A stretch of 33,370 nt of DNA, from the NCBI GenBank assembly GCA_944323985.1, contig CALUUP010000016.1:1-33370 (forward strand). The letters run 5' to 3'. The stretch comes from Candidatus Gastranaerophilales bacterium. GTDB taxonomy: Bacteria > Cyanobacteriota > Vampirovibrionia > Gastranaerophilales > Gastranaerophilaceae. Positions within the stretch are counted from its first letter, which is position 1; each line of letters opens with the position of its first letter. This document shows positions 1-7,024 of the stretch, in pieces. The position numbers and the translations under genes are program-made. Under the pieces are notes generated by a model that ran no database searches, was not told the origin of the DNA, and saw nothing but the letters and a program-made list of their open reading frames with translations.

Positions 1-849
1 AAAGCTGATTTAGCTACAAATTTAGTATTTGAATTTACAGAGTTACAAGGCTTTATTGGTGCAGATTATGCAAGAGTCTCAGGAGAAGAAATCGGTGTTC
101 AAGATGGTATTAGAGAACATTATTTCCCTCTAAATGCTGATAGTGAAACTGCAAAATCAATCGAAGGCCAAATTGTAGGTATTGCTGATAAAATTGATAC
201 TATTTCAGCGGTATTCGTTGCAGGTAAAAAACCTACAGGCTCATCTGATCCTCTTGGAGTAAGACGTGCAGCTTTGGGAATTATTAAAACAGTTTTAGAG
301 CATAATTTAAAATTAGATTTATCTAAATTAATAGATGAAACTTTAGGATTATTACCTCTTAAAGCTGATGTAAAATCTGATATTGAAGAATTCTTTACTC
401 AAAGATTGATAATTTTCTTGAATGATAAGTATTCTAAAAATGTTCTTGAGGCATGCTCAGGAGATATTTGTGGAAAATCACCTTGTGTTGATTTATGTGA
501 TTATTTAGAAAGAGTAAAAGTTGTTTCAACATTGAATGATGAAAAACTTTTAGAAAATGCAAATCGTGTTTTAAGAATTTTAAAAGAAGATGTAAATAAA
601 GAAGTTGATATAACTCTATTTAATTTACCTGCTGAAAAAGATTTATATGAAGCAGTTAAAGGAATTGAATTTACAGGAGATTATAATAAATATTTGGCAG
701 ATTTGATTTCTATTAACCCTACTGTTATAAAATTCTTTGATGATGTTCTTGTAATGGATAAGGATGAAAAGATTAAGAATAATAGGCTTGCACTATTGAA
801 CACTTTGAAAAATAAGTATATAATATTAACAGATTTCTCAAAAATGTAA
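1..849 (+). CDS. glyS: Glycine--tRNA ligase beta subunit, C-terminal part (5' end outside window)
   Basis: Frame 1 is open from the first base to TAA at 847-849, so the gene begins upstream. Visible family landmarks are LQGFIGADYAR, the EHYFPL segment, ADKIDTISAVF and PTGSSDPLGVRRAALG, all typical of the bacterial GlyRS beta chain. The rest is the helical tail expected to bind tRNA-Gly. In the alpha2beta2 enzyme the beta chain recognises the tRNA while the alpha chain activates glycine. No start codon should be sought inside the window: an in-frame TTG at 274 lies within the conserved RRAALG region. No clear terminator follows. glyQ would be expected upstream or elsewhere, and a tRNA-Gly gene lies near 27.5 kb. 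Confidence 0.95.
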   Translation, partial: KADLATNLVFEFTELQGFIGADYARVSGEEIGVQDGIREHYFPLNADSETAKSIEGQIVGIADKIDTISAVFVAGKKPTGSSDPLGVRRAALGIIKTVLEHNLKLDLSKLIDETLGLLPLKADVKSDIEEFFTQRLIIFLNDKYSKNVLEACSGDICGKSPCVDLCDYLERVKVVSTLNDEKLLENANRVLRILKEDVNKEVDITLFNLPAEKDLYEAVKGIEFTGDYNKYLADLISINPTVIKFFDDVLVMDKDEKIKNNRLALLNTLKNKYIILTDFSKM

Positions 850-944
850 AAATTTGTAACAAAAGGATAAAAAACAGTCAATTTTTACCTTGAGGACACT
901 TTAATATAGTACAAAGTGAAGGTAGTAAAAATAAAGAGGTCGTT

Positions 945-1241
945 ATGTTTAACCTAGATTTATTCAAGTCACTAAAAAAAATATTTGATCCAAAAACTAA
1001 TTTATTGACTTTTTCAAGCGGACAAAGAAAAGCCAATGAAGATTATATAGCATCTCTGTCAAGTACAGAGTTGAAAATAAAGACTGACGAACAGAGGCTG
1101 GAAGCAATGGTCAGACAACAATTAAAAGAAGAATTTCCGAATATTGAAAAAAGTTCTTCTTATGACTTATTAGTGGATGCTGTTATTCACAATTACAAGT
1201 CAAAACAGCTTCAAGCCACCGATGATGCTGAAATTAGATAG
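945..1241 (+). CDS. Small hypothetical protein, 98 aa
   Basis: I do not recognise this protein. It begins MFNLDLFKSLKKIF and is rich in charged, helix-forming residues. There is no signal peptide, no membrane segment and no cysteine. The middle (about residues 45-65) could form an amphipathic helix. The ATG at 945 is supported by an AGAGG ribosome site at 935-939, five bases upstream. The gap from glyS is 95 bp, and an intrinsic terminator lies at 1271-1298, so it is probably a single-gene unit or the end of the glyS transcript. Reality of the gene is likely from the ribosome site and flanking terminator; function is unknown. Confidence 0.7.
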   Translation: MFNLDLFKSLKKIFDPKTNLLTFSSGQRKANEDYIASLSSTELKIKTDEQRLEAMVRQQLKEEFPNIEKSSSYDLLVDAVIHNYKSKQLQATDDAEIR

Positions 1242-1270
1242 ACATCATCAATTTATATTAAACAAAAACT

Positions 1271-1298
1271 AGCCGGTAACGTAAGTAGCCGGTTTTTT
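1271..1298 (+). terminator. Rho-independent terminator after the 98-aa gene
   Basis: AGCCGGT (1271-1277) can pair with GCCGGTT (1288-1294) through a CCGG core plus wobble pairs. The loop is about 10 nt and the hairpin runs directly into a six-T tract (1293-1298). It lies 30 bp after the stop at 1241. Confidence 0.7.
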
Positions 1299-1331
1299 GT
1301 TTTATTATTTTTATTTATGTTGTAATTACAA

Positions 1332-1361
1332 TTGAAAGGCATGTAAAAGATATGCTATAAT
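1332..1361 (+). promoter_or_regulatory. Sigma-70 promoter for the rubrerythrin gene (extended -10)
   Basis: TTGAAA (1332-1337) and TATAAT (1356-1361) are 18 bp apart. TGC immediately before the -10 (1353-1355) makes it an extended -10. The start of transcription is predicted near 1368. The same ATGCTATAAT string appears in the promoter of the HD-domain gene on the minus strand near 16.44 kb. Confidence 0.8.
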
Positions 1362-1412
1362 CCAAAATGTTAAAGGGTAAGACCTTAGAATTTAAAAAGA
1401 AAGGAATTAATT

Positions 1413-1955
1413 ATGGCAAAATACGTTTGCACAGTATGTGGTTATACAGCAGAAGGCGAAGCTCCTGAAAAATGTCCTGTTTGCGGAGCAGCTAAAAGTG
1501 CTTTTTCTGAAATGAAGGATGGTAACAAAAATTATGCAGATGAGCATAGAATTGGTGTTGCTAAAGATGTAGACGCTGAAATTTTAGAAGGTTTAAGAGC
1601 TAACTTTATGGGTGAATGCACAGAAGTTGGTATGTACCTTGCAATGGCTAGACAAGCTGATAGAGAAGGTTATCCTGAAATTGCTGAAGCGTTCAAAAGA
1701 TATGCTTTCGAAGAAGCTGATCACGCTTCAAGATTTGCTGAGTTATTAGGTGAAGTTGTTACTAATTCAACTAAAAAGAATCTTGAATTAAGAGCTGAAG
1801 CTGAATTCGGTGCTTGTGACGGAAAAATGATGATTGCTAGAAAAGCTAAAGAATTAGGTTTAGATGCAATTCATGATACAGTTCACGAAATGGCTAAAGA
1901 TGAAGCTCGTCACGGACGTGGCTTTGATGGACTTCTTGCTAGATACTTTGGCTAG
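1413..1955 (+). CDS. Rubrerythrin with N-terminal rubredoxin domain (reverse rubrerythrin type)
   Basis: Non-haem iron peroxidase that reduces hydrogen peroxide in the cytoplasm of anaerobes using electrons from NAD(P)H-linked carriers. The 180-aa chain starts with a rubredoxin-like knuckle, CTVC at residues 6-9 and CPVC at 21-24, which would hold one Fe(SCys)4. A ferritin-like four-helix domain follows from about residue 50. Its di-iron ligands are seen in GECTE (67-71), EEADH (100-104), AEAEF (128-132) and DEARH (163-167). Rubredoxin-first order is that of clostridial reverse rubrerythrins, the opposite of classical rubrerythrin. The start follows an AAAGGA ribosome site and a strong extended -10 promoter; a perfect hairpin follows the stop. 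It forms a monocistronic, probably well-expressed oxidative-stress gene, suggesting an anaerobic or microaerophilic host. Confidence 0.93.
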   Translation: MAKYVCTVCGYTAEGEAPEKCPVCGAAKSAFSEMKDGNKNYADEHRIGVAKDVDAEILEGLRANFMGECTEVGMYLAMARQADREGYPEIAEAFKRYAFEEADHASRFAELLGEVVTNSTKKNLELRAEAEFGACDGKMMIARKAKELGLDAIHDTVHEMAKDEARHGRGFDGLLARYFG

Positions 1956-1976
1956 AAAATAATTTAATCATTTAGT

Positions 1977-2016
1977 AAAAGTGGAATTGGATATATAAAT
2001 ACCAATTCCACTTTTA
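1977..2016. terminator. Bidirectional terminator between convergent genes
   Basis: A perfect 14-bp stem, AAAAGTGGAATTGG (1977-1990) with CCAATTCCACTTTT (2002-2015), encloses an 11-nt loop. T-rich flanks exist on both strands. It ends the rubrerythrin transcript and overlaps the stop codon of the convergent minus-strand gene at 2014-2016. Confidence 0.9.
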
Positions 2017-3633
2017 TTTTGTATAATCAGCAAAATGTCTGTAATCTTTTAAATTATTTATCGCCATCATATCTGCAACTCTTGATGCTTTCTTTTGCTC
2101 TTTTGTTATGTATGCATTCATTAAAACAGACGGTACTATTGAAATTCCGATTACTGTCATTATATATTTTATAAAATTATTAGCTTGCTCAAGTGTTGAT
2201 TTAGCGTTTCTTTTTAAGAATTTGAAACCAAGTGCAACACCAATTCCACCTGTAATTAATCCTAGTGGATACATTAGAGATTGTCCTAATGCTTCAATGT
2301 TTTCAGAATATTTTTGAGAATTTTCATCAACTTCATTAAATGCCATAAATGTGTTTCTCTGTAGTCTTTTTGCATCTTTTAATTGTTCAGGACTTAAATT
2401 TAGAGTTTCGATAGCTTTATAAAGTCTTTTTTCTTCTTTTGCACCAGTTTTTTTGTATTTTTGATATTCTTTGTTATCTTTCCAAAGTTTTTGTAAAAAT
2501 TTGAAAAATCCTGGTTTTTCTTTTTGTTCTATTTGAACATCTTTTATATTAGCGATATTTTTATCATCAACATAAATTAACTGTTCAGGGTTTTGCATTA
2601 ATTCTTGTTTTATTTTAAATCTTCCGACTCTTGATGCTTCTTTTTGAATTTGTGTTGCAAATATTGAACTTCCTATGATTGCTAAAAAGCCTAGTATATT
2701 GGCTATTGCATTTCCTGATTTGATTTTTAATTTATCGCTAATTTTTGCAGAAATTATTGAGAATAAACCACTAAAAGCAGTTGCTCCAATTAAAACTCCT
2801 TGAGTTGCAAGTTCTGCATTTTCTGCATAATCTTGTGATGCAATATCAATTTTTTCTATTAAATTTGTTAATAATTGTTGATCTTTTTTTGCATTTTCAA
2901 TATCTTTTGGAGATAATTCTTCGTTTAAATGTTGTTTATGTTCTTCTAATTCATATTCAAAAAGTTTTCTTTGTTGTTTATATTCTTTGTTTCCAACTGT
3001 CATATCCTTTATTATAGAAAAACTTTCTTTTAAATTTTTCATTAGAGGTTTTTTCTCTTCTTCTAAAGGCATTTTTGCAGCTCTATGTTTTGCTTCTTGG
3101 ATTTGTTCCGGAGTAAGCATTGCAAAACCGTTTGGATTTTTTAAATCCTTTCTCATAGCTTCATATCGGCCTTTTTTTGAGGCTGATACTTGTGCTTTTG
3201 CAGCCCAAGCCTCTAGTGGAAATACTGCGATTGTTCCTAAGATACCACCTATGACGGAAGGAATTGCGGCTGCCATTATTTCTTTATTTTTATTATTCTT
3301 AAAAATTTTTGTTAGAAATTTGTTAATCGCCTTAATTCGTGATACTCCAAAACCTAGTGCAGCGCCTCCAATAAGCGCTAATTCTAGAACTTCTCCTGTT
3401 ACAACTTCTGTTGCCATTTCCATATCTTCGGCTCTCTTTTGTGAATATTCATCCATTATATCTATCGCTCTTAATAGAGTTTTGCTTTTTTGGATGTCTT
3501 CACTATTTATTGCTTTTGGATTTTCTTTTAGATATTTTATACGTTTAGCTTCGGTTTTGTCACGGTTTTCTTTCCAGTTATTGTATTCTGGAATAAGTGC
3601 TCTATAATTTTTGTAATCGCCAAACATCGACAT
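2014..3633 (-). CDS. Membrane protein built of three internal repeats, unknown function
   Basis: No family recognised. The 539-aa protein consists of three divergent repeats, about residues 5-180, 213-365 and 385-535. Each has a charged helical lead (DYKNY, GNKEY, DNKEY), then an S-x-x-x-[IL]-x-x-[AS]-K helix, then an acidic patch (DEYSQKRAEDME, ASQDYAENAELA, DENSQKYSENIEA). Two hydrophobic segments follow, and each repeat closes with KA/EAS plus basic residues (ASKKGR 151, ASRVGR 333, ASRVAD 516). That predicts about six membrane passes with cytosolic coiled regions between. There is no signal peptide. ATG 3633 follows an AAGG site; a second ATG two codons later is possible. The gene lies downstream of and co-directional with lysR, 63 bp away. 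The stop sits inside the shared terminator. Confidence 0.75.
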   Translation of the reverse strand: MSMFGDYKNYRALIPEYNNWKENRDKTEAKRIKYLKENPKAINSEDIQKSKTLLRAIDIMDEYSQKRAEDMEMATEVVTGEVLELALIGGAALGFGVSRIKAINKFLTKIFKNNKNKEIMAAAIPSVIGGILGTIAVFPLEAWAAKAQVSASKKGRYEAMRKDLKNPNGFAMLTPEQIQEAKHRAAKMPLEEEKKPLMKNLKESFSIIKDMTVGNKEYKQQRKLFEYELEEHKQHLNEELSPKDIENAKKDQQLLTNLIEKIDIASQDYAENAELATQGVLIGATAFSGLFSIISAKISDKLKIKSGNAIANILGFLAIIGSSIFATQIQKEASRVGRFKIKQELMQNPEQLIYVDDKNIANIKDVQIEQKEKPGFFKFLQKLWKDNKEYQKYKKTGAKEEKRLYKAIETLNLSPEQLKDAKRLQRNTFMAFNEVDENSQKYSENIEALGQSLMYPLGLITGGIGVALGFKFLKRNAKSTLEQANNFIKYIMTVIGISIVPSVLMNAYITKEQKKASRVADMMAINNLKDYRHFADYTK

Positions 3634-3696
3634 TTTAAAAGACCTTTTTTGTTATAAAAACTATAAAAATTTTTTTTGCTAGTTTAAATAATAATA

Positions 3697-4587
3697 TTAA
3701 TCTCTATTTATTATTTCTTGTAGTTGTTGTAAAAAAAGTTTGGCACATTTTGAAAGAGGTTGGTTTTGTTTCCAAGCGATTAAAATTCCTGCACTTAAAT
3801 TTGGTTTTAGTGGTTTAAAACATAATTTGCTTTCTTCTGTTAGATTTATTAATTTATCGATACAAAGAGCATTTCCAAAACCTTCTTCTACCATAATGGA
3901 TGCATTGTATAATAAGTTATAAGTCCCAACGATATTTAAATTTTCAAAATTATATCCCAACCAGCCTGATATAAGATTTTTTACTAAAAATTGTCTTGAA
4001 GATAGTATTGGGATATTAATTAAATCATTGGGTTCGATAAATTCTTTTTTAGCCAAATGTGAATCTTTTCTGATTAAAAGTCCCCAATTATCTTTTTGTT
4101 CTAATTGTATGAATTCGTATTCTTTTTTATCTACAGGTTCTATGAATAAACCAAAATCTAGTAAACCTTTGTTTAGTTTTTCTTTTACGTCTTCTCCGTT
4201 ACCACTATAAAAATGGTATTTTATATTAGGAAATTTTACTGATAGATTTTTTATTGCTCTTGCAACAATTCGCATTGCGTCTGTTTCTCCACCACCAAAG
4301 TATAAATCTCCAGTGATGTTTTTGTCATTAAAAATAAATTCTGCTTCTGTTTTATTTGTTAGTTCTATAATTTCTGTTGCTCTTGCTTTTAATAATTTTC
4401 CGTCATCGGTTAATATTATTTTTTTATTTCGTTTCCCTCTCTCAAATAAAGTTGTTTTTAATTCTTTTTCTAATTCCATTAGTTGCCTTGAAAGTGTTGG
4501 TTGAGTTATATGTAAACTTTCTGCGGCTTTTGAGATGCTTTCTTCTTGAGCTACTTTTAAAAAGTATTTTAATAATCTTATTTCCAT
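3697..4587 (-). CDS. LysR-family transcriptional regulator
   Basis: The 296-aa protein has the LysR winged helix-turn-helix at residues 1-60 (LLKYFLKVAQEESISKAAE, then ITQPTLSRQLMELE) and a periplasmic-binding-like effector domain from about residue 90 to the end (GDLYFGGGETDAM onwards). LysR proteins are usually tetrameric activators that respond to a small ligand and regulate a divergent operon. Here the divergent genes are the acetyltransferase and the alpha/beta hydrolase. The start is ATG 4587. There is no ribosome site, but a consensus -35 (TTGACA) and a TAAAAT -10 place transcription start at or beside the ATG, so the mRNA may be leaderless. The ligand cannot be inferred. Confidence 0.9.
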   Translation of the reverse strand: MEIRLLKYFLKVAQEESISKAAESLHITQPTLSRQLMELEKELKTTLFERGKRNKKIILTDDGKLLKARATEIIELTNKTEAEFIFNDKNITGDLYFGGGETDAMRIVARAIKNLSVKFPNIKYHFYSGNGEDVKEKLNKGLLDFGLFIEPVDKKEYEFIQLEQKDNWGLLIRKDSHLAKKEFIEPNDLINIPILSSRQFLVKNLISGWLGYNFENLNIVGTYNLLYNASIMVEEGFGNALCIDKLINLTEESKLCFKPLKPNLSAGILIAWKQNQPLSKCAKLFLQQLQEIINRD

Positions 4588-4593
4588 AAAAAA

Positions 4594-4649
4594 ATTTTAT
4601 TTTATTTTTATATACCTGTCAAGCATAAAAAAATATACTATATAGGTAT
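4594..4649. promoter_or_regulatory. Divergent control region: lysR promoter and candidate LysR operator
   Basis: Minus strand: TTGACA (4622-4617), a 17-bp spacer, then TAAAAT (4599-4594), reading into lysR. An inverted repeat ATACCT (4612-4617) / AGGTAT (4644-4649), centres 32 bp or about three helical turns apart, overlaps the lysR -35. It also spans a plus-strand -10-like TATACT (4634-4639) that would serve the acetyltransferase. This fits autorepression with activation of the divergent operon. The promoter is well supported; the operator is inferred. Confidence 0.6.
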
Positions 4650-4709
4650 TTGTAATTTTAATAAAGGTAGTAAATAATGAATATTATAAAAATTTAATGA
4701 AGGTAATTT

Positions 4710-5279
4710 ATGAATTTAGAAGAGTTTTTAGAATATTTGAATAGTGGAAAAGAAGTTGTTGCAAATTCAGAGGTTCATAAATGCATGACAGAATTAGCTG
4801 ATGAGGCAATGATGCTGTCGCAAGAATTAAATAATAAATATAATCCTCCTAATAAAGTTAATGAATTATTTTTTAGATTAATAAATAAACCTGTAGATGA
4901 TACATTTAAGCTTTTTCCACCTTTTTATACTGATTGTGGAAAAAATATTACTTTAGGAAAAAATGTTTTTATAAATTCTTGTTGTCATTTTCAGGATCAA
5001 GGTGGAATTATTATTGGTGATAATGTTTTAATTGGGCACAATGTAGTTATTGCAACGCTTAATCACAATCAAAATCCTAAGCTAAGAGCTTCAATTTTAC
5101 CAAAACCCGTGAAAATTGGGAATAATGTTTGGATAGGCTCAAATGCAGTAATTTTACCGGGAGTTACAATTTTTGATGGTGCAATAATTGCTGCTGGGGC
5201 TGTGGTAACAAAAGATGTAAGTGAAAATTCTATAGTAGGTGGTAATCCTGCAAAATTGATAAAAGAAATTGAGGTGTAA
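4710..5279 (+). CDS. Maltose/galactoside O-acetyltransferase-like left-handed beta-helix protein
   Basis: 189-aa hexapeptide-repeat acyltransferase. An N-terminal helical Maa-type region (residues 1-60) is followed by hexapeptide turns ([42 protein letters not shown]) of the left-handed beta-helix. The catalytic His of this family is expected in the LNH segment. Such enzymes transfer acetyl from acetyl-CoA to a sugar or similar hydroxyl, usually as trimers. The start follows an AAGGT site 5-9 bases upstream. The hydrolase gene starts 3 bp after its stop, so the two are co-translated. The acceptor is unknown; Maa/NodL/LacA-type and virginiamycin acetyltransferases are all possible relatives. 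Confidence 0.88.
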   Translation: MNLEEFLEYLNSGKEVVANSEVHKCMTELADEAMMLSQELNNKYNPPNKVNELFFRLINKPVDDTFKLFPPFYTDCGKNITLGKNVFINSCCHFQDQGGIIIGDNVLIGHNVVIATLNHNQNPKLRASILPKPVKIGNNVWIGSNAVILPGVTIFDGAIIAAGAVVTKDVSENSIVGGNPAKLIKEIEV

Positions 5280-5282
5280 GTT

Positions 5283-6230
5283 ATGTTATATGATACTCAT
5301 TATAGAGAAGGTAAAAAAGTTTGGTTTAAGAAGTTTGATTTAAAAATTGCGGGATTATTATTTTATCCAAAAGATTTTGATGAAAATAAAAAATACCCTT
5401 CTATTGTAGTTACTCACCCCGGAGGTGGAGTGAAAGAACAATGTTCATCTCTCTATGCTTGGAATTTAGCTCAAAACGGATATATTGCTTTAGCTTTTGA
5501 TGCTTCGCATCAAGGAGAAAGTGAGGGGTTACCAAGATATTTGGAAGATCCGACTTCAAGAGTTGAGGATATAAGAAGTGCTGTTGATTATTTAGTATCA
5601 CTTCCATATGTTGATGAAAATAAAATAGGAGCGATGGGGATTTGTGCCGGTGGCGGTTATACTATGAATGCTATTCAAACTGAAGCTAGAATTAAGGCTG
5701 CGGCAGGTATTAGTACTTGGGATGTTGGTGATAGTGCAAAAAATGGTTTCCCTGGAGTGAATATTGAAAATTTTATGCAAAAGTTATTAAATGAAGTTGC
5801 AGAAGCAAGGACTATTGAAGCTAGAGGGGGAGAGGTTAAATATTGGAATTATGTTCCTGAATCTGTGGCTAAAATAGATGAAAAAACTTCCCAAATACAG
5901 AAGGAAGCTTATGAATATTATCGTACCGAAAGGTGTTTTTATCCTACTTCTGTAAATAAATATTTGGTATCAAGTAATGATAAACTAGCAGCTTGGGATG
6001 CTTTTGCTCATATTGATACTGTTGCACCCAGACCTGTGCTTTTTATTGTTGGTAGTGAAGCTGATACATTGTACTTTACAGAAGATGCTTATAGTAAAGC
6101 TAGTCAGCCTAAGGAAATTTTTACAATTGAGGGGGCTTCTCATGTTGATCTATATGATAGACCAGTATTTGTTAATCTAGTTGTAGCAAAATTGGTTGAA
6201 TTTTTTGATTCTTCTGTCAAAAATATTTAA
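5283..6230 (+). CDS. Alpha/beta hydrolase with cysteine nucleophile (dienelactone hydrolase-like)
   Basis: 315-aa cytosolic alpha/beta hydrolase. The oxyanion-hole region is THPGGG (about residues 44-49). The nucleophile elbow reads GICAGG, with Cys where esterases carry Ser, as in dienelactone hydrolase. The acid is probably Asp in GSEADTLYF and the base is His in GASHVDLYD. A cap-like insertion lies between the nucleophile and the last third. No signal peptide. Ribosome site GAGG is 8 bases before ATG 5283, just inside the end of the acetyltransferase gene. Its stop overlaps that of the convergent gene by 4 bp. With the LysR regulator and acetyltransferase it forms a small inducible catabolic or detoxification unit; the substrate cannot be named. 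Confidence 0.88.
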   Translation: MLYDTHYREGKKVWFKKFDLKIAGLLFYPKDFDENKKYPSIVVTHPGGGVKEQCSSLYAWNLAQNGYIALAFDASHQGESEGLPRYLEDPTSRVEDIRSAVDYLVSLPYVDENKIGAMGICAGGGYTMNAIQTEARIKAAAGISTWDVGDSAKNGFPGVNIENFMQKLLNEVAEARTIEARGGEVKYWNYVPESVAKIDEKTSQIQKEAYEYYRTERCFYPTSVNKYLVSSNDKLAAWDAFAHIDTVAPRPVLFIVGSEADTLYFTEDAYSKASQPKEIFTIEGASHVDLYDRPVFVNLVVAKLVEFFDSSVKNI

Positions 6231-6988
6231 ATATCTTTTTGCTCTGGGGTCAGATTGAATCGTGTTTGTAATCTCTTTATTTTTTCTTTTAGGTATTTAC
6301 TTTCTTGTTCTTTTTGGAGAGTAACGTAGATATCTTGAGATTTTGAGTAAAGATTTATTGCATCTTTTGGTTTTCTTCTTTCTAAAAGGCTTGCAAGATC
6401 TGAATATGTATATGCCAGTTGTGTTTGGATACCTTCTCTACTGGTTGGTTTTTTATGTATACTATCAAAGTTTTGTATATTACTATCATAGTTTTCTAAG
6501 ATTTGTTTACAACATTCTTTTTTTTGTTTCAGAGTAAAAAATAAACTTTTTCTGTTGCGAGTTGATTTATATAATTCTTCTAAGTCTGTTAATCTTGCTA
6601 GTACGTGTAAGCCGTCTCCTTTTTTTCGACTGTTTTCTATTGAAATTTTTAGGATATTTTCGGCCATTGGTAATTTATATCTTAAACATAATTTGCTTAG
6701 TTCATTTATTATCATATCATTAAGCTTTTGTTCTCCTTGATTGGAGAGTTCTTCTGATAAATTTAATGTTTTTTCGCAAAAATTTTCCAGTTGTTTATTT
6801 TTTATAAATAAATCTCGAATTTCTTGAAAATTATTTTTGGCTATTTCCAGAGTCGGCTTATTTCTCAGGCAATTATTGCTAAATGCTGAATACGCTTCTT
6901 GAAATATATTTTCCTGTGTCCCTAATCTAAATAAAACTTTCATATATTGATAAAGTGTTTTTGTTGTTAAAAATTGATATAATCGCAA
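6227..6988 (-). CDS. Helical (TPR-like) protein of unknown function
   Basis: All-helical, Lys/Glu/Leu-rich 253-aa protein without signal peptide or membrane segment. The last third contains TPR-like helices (TYSDLASLLERRKPKDAINL followed by a YSKSQDIYVTL helix), suggesting a protein-interaction scaffold. The family is not recognised. The start is uncertain. The longest frame opens with TTG 6988; the first ATG is at 6943 (MKVLFRLG), giving 238 aa. Neither has a ribosome site. A minus-strand TATACT (7016-7011) lies back-to-back with the recG -10, so the two genes may fire from overlapping divergent promoters. The stop overlaps the hydrolase stop by 4 bp with no terminator hairpin visible. Confidence 0.65.
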   Translation of the reverse strand: MRLYQFLTTKTLYQYMKVLFRLGTQENIFQEAYSAFSNNCLRNKPTLEIAKNNFQEIRDLFIKNKQLENFCEKTLNLSEELSNQGEQKLNDMIINELSKLCLRYKLPMAENILKISIENSRKKGDGLHVLARLTDLEELYKSTRNRKSLFFTLKQKKECCKQILENYDSNIQNFDSIHKKPTSREGIQTQLAYTYSDLASLLERRKPKDAINLYSKSQDIYVTLQKEQESKYLKEKIKRLQTRFNLTPEQKDI

Positions 6989-7012
6989 ATATTTTTTACA
7001 TTTAATTTATAG

Positions 7013-7018
7013 TATAAT
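7013..7018 (+). promoter_or_regulatory. -10 box directly before recG (leaderless start)
   Basis: TATAAT (7013-7018) is seven bases before the recG ATG at 7025, so transcription would start at or next to the start codon. There is no ribosome site in the interval. No good -35 stands at 16-18 bp. Confidence 0.55.
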
Positions 7019-7024
7019 TTTAAC

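Noticed and set aside
274-849. Short gene starting at TTG 274
   Set aside because: The glyS frame is open and conserved upstream to base 1; the TTG codes an internal Leu of GlyRS beta.
2987-3607. 206-aa plus-strand open frame
   Set aside because: It lies wholly antisense to the three-repeat membrane gene, whose internal protein repeats and ribosome site support the minus strand. The plus frame has no ribosome site and an atypical Ser/Phe-rich composition.
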